64,000 nucleotides of DNA from the NCBI GenBank assembly GCA_029785685.1, contig JAFLZE010000004.1:29803-93802 (forward strand), written 5' to 3'. Position 1 is the first letter of the stretch. Every line of letters starts with the position of its first letter. The translations under genes were made by a program, and so were the position numbers. The stretch is from Nitrososphaerota archaeon (GTDB taxonomy: Archaea > Thermoproteota > Nitrososphaeria > Nitrososphaerales > UBA183). Of this stretch, positions 59,193 to 64,000 are shown one piece after another. Below the pieces are notes generated by a model that was not told the origin of the DNA, made no database searches, and worked only from the letters and a program-made list of their open reading frames with translations.

Positions 59193-59960
59193 TCAGGGTT
59201 TCGAAGCGACGAGGACCACTCTTGACTTCGTCCACCCGCTCACGGTACCACCATCGAAGACGGCGCGAAGTAACGTCTTGGTGTTTTGACCTGCGTCTGC
59301 CCAGACGCGCCTAATCGAGTTTTCCTCTTGTCCTCCTAGCCTTACGGGGCTGAGCCACTTCTCGAAAGAAATCTGCTCGTCGATGACCTGGGACGAACGA
59401 ATCTCGAGTCCGGCTTCAGAAACCATCGATCTCCACTTGTTAGGGGTGAACGCTTCCACATGACTGCTGTCGCGGAGCTCTTCAATCCTGTTCGAAAAGG
59501 ACTCGGCTCCTTCGGGCGGCGACATGTCCACAACCCCCAGGCGCCCGCCCGGCTTCAGCACTCTCTTGGCCTCCCGGATGAACCGGGGGACGTCGGCGAA
59601 GTGATGCGTCGCCCTCCTCGTAGTCACGATGTCAAAAGACTCGTCGTCGGCCTTGATGTCCATCGCGTCTCCTAGTTCGAATGTTATGTTTGTGAGTCCC
59701 TCGGATGAGGCTAGCCGTTTTGCTTCTTCGAGCATCTCAGGCGTCACGTCTATGCCAGTAACCCGTCTGAGGAGTGGGGCGAGGGCGACTGCGGTGAATC
59801 CTGTCCCTGTGGCTACGTCGAGAGCGATGTCGCTGGTCTTTGGGTGTAGAGCCCTAAGCAGGCTGGCCAGATCAGTTCCGTGGGCATGGCTCGGGCTCTT
59901 CGAGTATCCTTGTGCGTGGGCCCCGAAGAACTTCTTGACTGAGTCTCTGTCCCGTGCCAT
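59193..59960 (-). CDS. Class I SAM-dependent methyltransferase
   Basis: A 255-aa methyltransferase starting MARDRDSVKKFFGAHAQGYSK. Motif I is ALDVATGTGFTAVALAPL, acidic residue of motif II in RVTGIDVTPEM, motif III in FDIVTTRRATHHF, and the post-motif LKPGGRLGVVDMS. It resembles UbiE/COQ5-like or small-molecule methyltransferases, with HHF marking. The substrate is unknown. Its ATG is opposite the FAD oxidoreductase promoter; the start codons of the two genes lie about 55 bp apart. Confidence 0.9.
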   Translation of the reverse strand: MARDRDSVKKFFGAHAQGYSKSPSHAHGTDLASLLRALHPKTSDIALDVATGTGFTAVALAPLLRRVTGIDVTPEMLEEAKRLASSEGLTNITFELGDAMDIKADDESFDIVTTRRATHHFADVPRFIREAKRVLKPGGRLGVVDMSPPEGAESFSNRIEELRDSSHVEAFTPNKWRSMVSEAGLEIRSSQVIDEQISFEKWLSPVRLGGQEENSIRRVWADAGQNTKTLLRAVFDGGTVSGWTKSRVVLVASKP

Positions 59961-60015
59961 GTTCTACTTTGTAACTCGATGGGGTTTTTTAACGGAGCGG
60001 GAGGAATCGGGCCGC

Positions 60016-61332
60016 TTGCCCTCAAGATACGATGTCGTGGTGGTCGGCGCTGGGATAATGGGGGTCTCTTCCGCGTATTATCTCCAGAAGAACAATCCAG
60101 GCAAGAAGATCCTAATGGTCGACCGATATGGCGGAGCAGGCCAAGGGAATACCGGAAGGAGCAACGCCATGTTCAGGAACACCTTTTCCTCGTCTGACAA
60201 CCAAATCCTGGCCGACAGCTCCATCGACTTCTATTTCCATGTGCAGAAAGAACTGAAAGTAGATCTAGGGCTCCAGGAGATTGGGTACCTCTGGTTGATG
60301 GACGAGACACAGCACTCCAAGAGCGAACCGTCCCTCAGACGAATGGCGAGCAATGGCATCGAGATAGCGTTCTTCGGAAGAGAACGCCTCAGGCACCTAC
60401 TTCCAGGCATGATGACAGACTTTGGGTCGGATGGCGACGCGGAAGTGATGGGCCTCCCTCGTGTCGAGGGCGGCATCTTCGGCCCGAAGTGTGGGAGGCT
60501 CGACCCCGACCGGCTCGTTCGGTTCTATGTGGACGAGTTCGTGAAGGCCGGAGGGAACGTTGCCTTCGGTTCGGACGTGACGAAGCTGGTTATGGCCCCA
60601 TCGAAGCCGCTGGGAATCGAAGGTGAACCTCTGGTGTGGCAGGAGGCCAGGGTCGCAGGTGTTTCCATTGGTGGCTCTTCTGGTGCAGACGTGGTCGCTG
60701 ACACCGTGGTCTTAGCTGGCGGAGCGTGGCTGAACGAGCTGCTAGAGCCCATCGGATTGGATGGGCATGTGAAGGCGAAGAAGAGACAGCTCTTCAGCGT
60801 CTACGCCGAAGGATCGAAGCTGGAGAAGCTCCTTCGGACCGCCGGGTTCAATCCTCTCGGGTTGCTTCCACTCGTGATATTGCCAAAGGCGGGAGTGCAC
60901 TTCAAACCCGTGAGCGAGGAAAGATGCTTCTGGGTGGCTTGCGAAGACGAATTGAACCGTCCGTTTGTTGACCTACCCGAACACAATCTAGATGGTTACG
61001 TCGCTGAGCGCCAGTACTATGAAAGGGGGATTTACCCGGTGCTGACGTCGTACTTCCCGGACTTCAATGGTTCGAGATTGAAGGCAATGTGGGCGGGGCT
61101 GTACGCCTACAACACCGCTGACAACCTACCGCTGGCGTTCAAGGCCGGGAATCTGATTGTGGTAGGAGGGGACAGCGGCAGCGGGATTATGAAGGGAGAC
61201 GCCCTCGGCAGGGTGGTAGACTCGCTCTACCGCCACGAAGATGAAGCCCAGCTCTACGGCGGCAGGGATTACAGGGTGTCCAAATTGAGCGTTGAGAAAA
61301 GGGATGTGGAAAGAGAAGAGTGGGTGATTTGA
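60016..61332 (+). CDS. FAD-dependent oxidoreductase, DAO (D-amino-acid oxidase/glycine oxidase) family
   Basis: A 438-aa flavoenzyme from the TTG at 60016 (MPSRYDVVVVGAGIMGVSSA). The frame is open upstream to ATG 59959, but a TATA-like TTTTTTAACGG centred near 59988, 26-28 bp before 60016, supports the TTG. The dinucleotide-binding GAGIMG is at the very start, followed by YGGAGQGNTGRSNAMFRN, a substrate-domain region, and the C-terminal GDSGSGIMKGDALGR FAD motif. Likely oxidises an amino acid or sarcosine/glycine-type amine. Isolated plus-strand gene. Confidence 0.9.
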   Translation: MPSRYDVVVVGAGIMGVSSAYYLQKNNPGKKILMVDRYGGAGQGNTGRSNAMFRNTFSSSDNQILADSSIDFYFHVQKELKVDLGLQEIGYLWLMDETQHSKSEPSLRRMASNGIEIAFFGRERLRHLLPGMMTDFGSDGDAEVMGLPRVEGGIFGPKCGRLDPDRLVRFYVDEFVKAGGNVAFGSDVTKLVMAPSKPLGIEGEPLVWQEARVAGVSIGGSSGADVVADTVVLAGGAWLNELLEPIGLDGHVKAKKRQLFSVYAEGSKLEKLLRTAGFNPLGLLPLVILPKAGVHFKPVSEERCFWVACEDELNRPFVDLPEHNLDGYVAERQYYERGIYPVLTSYFPDFNGSRLKAMWAGLYAYNTADNLPLAFKAGNLIVVGGDSGSGIMKGDALGRVVDSLYRHEDEAQLYGGRDYRVSKLSVEKRDVEREEWVI

Positions 61333-61419
61333 TGGCGACGGCCGAGTTCGCTGCGCGCAGTGTCATTACGCCCTGTCTCGATCCCCTTGTTCATGCCCTC
61401 GGGTAGACCCCCGCAGGCC

Positions 61420-62589
61420 TCAGGTTAGTACTGCGTCTCCCTGCTTGAGCACTGCGATCACTTCTGGTCTGAGGATCTCCGTCGGGAGCTCCTTCCCTTC
61501 CTGTAATAGTTGCCTCATGTGTGTCTGGCTGACGGCGAGGTGCTCATCTTCCCCGTGCGGGCAGGTCTTGGCGGTCGCCATCGCTTTGCATGCTCTGCAG
61601 TAGAAGGTCTCCATGTACCTGAGTGGGACGATGCCGACGTCGAACTGGTCGAAGATTTTGTGGCATGCGTATGGGTCATAGTACTTCCCGACTCCAGCCT
61701 GGTCCCTCCCTACTATGTAGTGCGTAGCTCCGAAGTTCTTACGGACGATAGCGAGGAAGAGGGCCGCCTTCGGCCCGCCGTAGCGCATTGTTATGGAGAG
61801 CGAAGAGAGCACGGCCCTGTCCTTCGGATAGTATCCATCCACGACTCTCCTGTACGCGTCCATTATCACGGTCGGCCTGTAATCCCCTTTCTTCAACCTG
61901 CCAATGACCGGCTGGACAAGGAGGCCGTCGACTTCCGAGCGTTCGAGTGAGACCTTTTGGATGTATTCGTGTGCTGTGTGTGGAGGGTTCCTGCACTGGT
62001 AGGCTACGACGTTCCGCCACCCCCTTTTCCTGAACAGTTCCCTGGTCTCCTTGGGGGTCATCTCGTGGGCGACTGTCGGCAGCTCCAGCCTCCTCAGCAG
62101 AGCCACCTTCCCTGCAAGGGCCGTGTCGCCATAGTTGTTGAAGATGTCTGCGACGTTGGGATGGTTCTGATCCGTGGTACCGTAGGCGCCCTGCGCTAAC
62201 TCCTCCTTCGGAAGAGGGTAAGTCTCAGAGACGTCGAGGGTTGCGAATGTCCTGCCGTTCCAGTCGAGCAAGGCCGTCTTTTCTCCTTCGTGAATCTCGT
62301 TCGCCTGGTCCTTCTTGATGGCTATGATTATTGGGATGGTCCATGGGAGGCCGTTTGGGAGCCGACCCTCTGAAGTCACCCTGTGGAATGCGGCCGAGTC
62401 CATGAAGCCCTCCAAAGGAGAATACGCTCCGACGGCGAGCTTCTCCGTGTCGTAGACGAAGTCGATGAATGGTTGTATTTTGGGGAGCTCACTGGCTTCA
62501 TCCAGCTTCTGCTGCGCTTTCTCGGGTGCGACCTCCAGGTCGACCAGTTTGCCGCCATAGGGCTCTCCAGGTGAAGATGCGGCGGTCAG
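61420..62589 (-). CDS. sat: Sulfate adenylyltransferase (CTG start proposed)
   Basis: ATP sulfurylase making APS from ATP and sulfate, or the reverse in sulfur oxidation. QCRNPPHTAHEYIQ (the QxRNxxHxxHE site), GRDQAGVGKYYDPYACH and zinc-type CRACKAMATAKTCPHG are seen. The first standard codon (TTG 62415, SPLEGFMDS) would remove about 58 conserved residues: KAQQKLDEASELPKIQPF and the VGAYSPLEGFM approach precede it. The frame is open only from a TGA; AGG, CAC and CTG follow, so CTG at 62589-62587 (MTAASSPGEPYGGKLVDLE) is the only usable start. It overlaps the aprA TGA as CTGA. Length with CTG is 389 aa, normal for archaeal Sat. Confidence 0.92.
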   Translation of the reverse strand: MTAASSPGEPYGGKLVDLEVAPEKAQQKLDEASELPKIQPFIDFVYDTEKLAVGAYSPLEGFMDSAAFHRVTSEGRLPNGLPWTIPIIIAIKKDQANEIHEGEKTALLDWNGRTFATLDVSETYPLPKEELAQGAYGTTDQNHPNVADIFNNYGDTALAGKVALLRRLELPTVAHEMTPKETRELFRKRGWRNVVAYQCRNPPHTAHEYIQKVSLERSEVDGLLVQPVIGRLKKGDYRPTVIMDAYRRVVDGYYPKDRAVLSSLSITMRYGGPKAALFLAIVRKNFGATHYIVGRDQAGVGKYYDPYACHKIFDQFDVGIVPLRYMETFYCRACKAMATAKTCPHGEDEHLAVSQTHMRQLLQEGKELPTEILRPEVIAVLKQGDAVLT

Positions 62590-64000
62590 GTGCCTTCAAC
62601 CCCCACAAGTTGAACGTATGGTCGTGTGAAGAGCGACCAGTCGCCCGTCTTGGGGTCCCGCCTTGAATTGACAAATACATGCCAGTTCTTGTCGTCGACC
62701 CCCGGAAAGTCAGATCTGTAGCAGTAGCCGGGCCACCTGGTCTCTTTCCTGTACAGTGTGTGTCTGAGGACCGCCTCCGCTGTTAGAACTCTGTGGCGTA
62801 GTTCCCACGCCCTCTGCAGTTGATGTAGGTTCTCGGCCCCCAGGTGGGCGAGATCCTCGTTCAGCATCCCCAATAGCTCCAGCCCCCTGTTGAGCAGTAC
62901 CTCGTTGGTGGTGTAGTAGGAACCCCAGCCTCCAACATACTCGTCCATTATCTTCTCCAACCGGACGACGCCCTGGTCTGGATAGAGATAGAATGGGGAC
63001 ACCGTCCCCCGCGTTATCATGTTTCGTCCGAGTTTGTACGTCTCCATTGGCGCGAAGATCTCGTCTCTGACGGACTCCACCTTTCCGGGCGCTATGAGGG
63101 GCTTCTTGTCTGTGGCCCCTTCGACGATGTACGCTACCGCTGCCTTACCTGCCAGTCTCCCTTCGGTGAACGAGCCTGAGGAAAACTTGTGGGCCGAGCC
63201 GCCGATGGTATCGCCGGCGCCGAAGAGCCCCCGGACGGTAGTCATCCGGTTGTAACCCCAGACATACTCCCCGGATGAAAGGTCGGTCGGCCCGCTGGCC
63301 CAGGCTCCTGAACATGTGGCGTGGGAACCCATTATGTATGGCTCGGACGGCTGAAGTTCTGAGGGCCTCTTCTTGGGGTCTATGTTCTGGGAGGCCCAGA
63401 CGATGGTCTGGCTCATGGTCATGTCGAGAAAGTCTTCGTGGCCCAGCTCTTCCTTCTCCCTTGTGTCCAGGACTTTCTCTGTGTGGATAAATATGGGGCT
63501 CCTCCCTGCCTTTATCTCCCTCAGCATCGCGTCGTTCCTCAGGCATGTGGGAAATGGCTTCGCGTCTACGTAGTTCCCATAGAGAGCTCGCTGCTCCTCC
63601 CTGTACTTCAGCTCGTAGTCTTCGCCGTAGGCGTTGGATGCCGTAGCCTTCAGAGCCAGGAACCAGGCGCCCACTGGGCCGTAGCCATCCTTGAACCTTG
63701 TGACGACGAGTTTGTTTTCCATCTGGGTCATCTCTGCGCCCGCGGCGATGAGCAGAGCGTAGGCCGACCCCGTGCTCCAGGGGGAATACCACGTCCTCCC
63801 TGCCCCCTCTCCTACGGAACGCGGTCTGAATACGTGCGTCGCCCCGCCGGCTGCGACTATCACGGCCTTGGCCCGGAAGACATAGAATGCCCCGTCCCTC
63901 ACGCCTATACCAGCTGCCCCTGCGATCTTGTTGTTGTCTTCGGCGTCGGCCAGCAGGTGGGTGATCATCACCCTGTTGTAGACCTCCGTCGCGGCTTTTG
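62586..64000 (-). CDS. aprA: Adenylylsulfate reductase alpha subunit, 3' part (runs off right edge)
   Basis: The frame is open to the right edge, so this is the C-terminal about 471 residues of AprA, the FAD subunit reducing APS to sulfite and AMP (or the reverse). Recognisable parts: AKAVIVAAGGATHVFRPRSVGEG, YSPWSTGSAYALLIAAGAEMTQMEN, GSHATCSGAWASGPTDLS, GLFGAGDTIGGSAHKFSSGSFTEGRLAGKAAV, and RRDPKTGDWSLFTRPYVQLVGVEG at the end. This is the dissimilatory enzyme, not the thioredoxin-linked CysH type. sat follows with a 4-bp overlap, giving an aprA-sat operon; aprB would be expected beyond the edge. Confidence 0.95.
   Translation of the reverse strand, partial: KAATEVYNRVMITHLLADAEDNNKIAGAAGIGVRDGAFYVFRAKAVIVAAGGATHVFRPRSVGEGAGRTWYSPWSTGSAYALLIAAGAEMTQMENKLVVTRFKDGYGPVGAWFLALKATASNAYGEDYELKYREEQRALYGNYVDAKPFPTCLRNDAMLREIKAGRSPIFIHTEKVLDTREKEELGHEDFLDMTMSQTIVWASQNIDPKKRPSELQPSEPYIMGSHATCSGAWASGPTDLSSGEYVWGYNRMTTVRGLFGAGDTIGGSAHKFSSGSFTEGRLAGKAAVAYIVEGATDKKPLIAPGKVESVRDEIFAPMETYKLGRNMITRGTVSPFYLYPDQGVVRLEKIMDEYVGGWGSYYTTNEVLLNRGLELLGMLNEDLAHLGAENLHQLQRAWELRHRVLTAEAVLRHTLYRKETRWPGYCYRSDFPGVDDKNWHVFVNSRRDPKTGDWSLFTRPYVQLVGVEGT

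Noticed and set aside
61331..61404. 24-codon ORF joined by TGATG to the FAD oxidoreductase gene
   Set aside because: Attractive overlap but too short and featureless.
1..64000. CRISPR array, insertion sequence, integrase or att site
   Set aside because: No regularly spaced repeats, transposase or recombinase genes, or tRNA-linked direct repeats were seen on reading through the window.

Overview
The window reads as a gene-dense chromosomal segment of an archaeon with fairly high G+C. It carries the large subunit of DNA polymerase D, a PolB2-like family B polymerase, a Dpo4-type Y-family polymerase, an archaeal primase large subunit, aRF1 with NIKS and GGQ motifs, a SecG/Sec61-beta gene, a DUF2070 membrane protein, intron-bearing tRNA and TATA boxes about 26-28 bp upstream of start codons (leaderless-type promoters). 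PolD together with these other markers points to a Thaumarchaeota/Nitrososphaeria-like lineage. The dissimilatory-type aprA plus sat at the right edge suggests a non-ammonia-oxidising, sulfur-metabolising member. The lineage call is inference and was not tested by phylogeny.

Layout. 0-8 kb: GNAT fragment, cysS, a thioredoxin-like protein, an M29-like protein without metal ligands, a small winged-helix regulator with a palindromic operator, GNAT, an orphan Cas4-like nuclease, PEBP, SDR. 8-15 kb: an XPD-type helicase, a dead DHFR-like gene, a terpenoid-cyclase-fold protein, DUF302, a zinc-ribbon protein, a frameshifted nucleotidyl cyclase, a HAD phosphatase. 15-24 kb: a RuvC-like protein, then a long minus-strand gene string (secG, DUF2070, tmk, HD hydrolase, second XPD-type helicase) and an ABC exporter pair. 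24-33 kb: glyA, polD large subunit, Nudix, a PPOX gene broken by an in-frame TAG, then a RadA-like pseudo-ATPase - small protein - PolB2 cassette. 33-41 kb: tRNA-Leu and a cell-surface glycosylation operon (three GT2 enzymes on both strands, GT87-like membrane enzyme, nucleotidyltransferase, an F420-type reductase/methyltransferase fusion). 41-53 kb: small conserved proteins, dienelactone hydrolase, a frameshifted PEP mutase/ICL-family gene, CNNM/CBS protein, pyrH, aRF1, a DUF4382 secreted protein opposite a membrane-anchored HTH regulator, a TGS GTPase and a primase large subunit with a PriX-like end. 53-64 kb: queT-queC, valS, aldo/keto reductases, a tRNA-Thr with two introns, dinB with a SWIM protein, methyltransferase, FAD oxidoreductase, sat and aprA.

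Three cross-cutting observations stand out. First, three unrelated genes (sat, a TGS GTPase, a nucleotidyltransferase) have conserved N-termini reachable only from CTG codons, all in the context CTG-AC; two overlap the preceding TGA stop as CTGA. Second, several DNA-repair or replication proteins are degenerate or unusual versions (PolB2 with altered catalytic motifs beside a RadA-like protein lacking Walker A; primase large subunit without the Fe-S cysteines; dinB next to a SWIM protein). Third, at least five genes are disrupted by frameshifts or a nonsense codon, either decay or residual assembly error.
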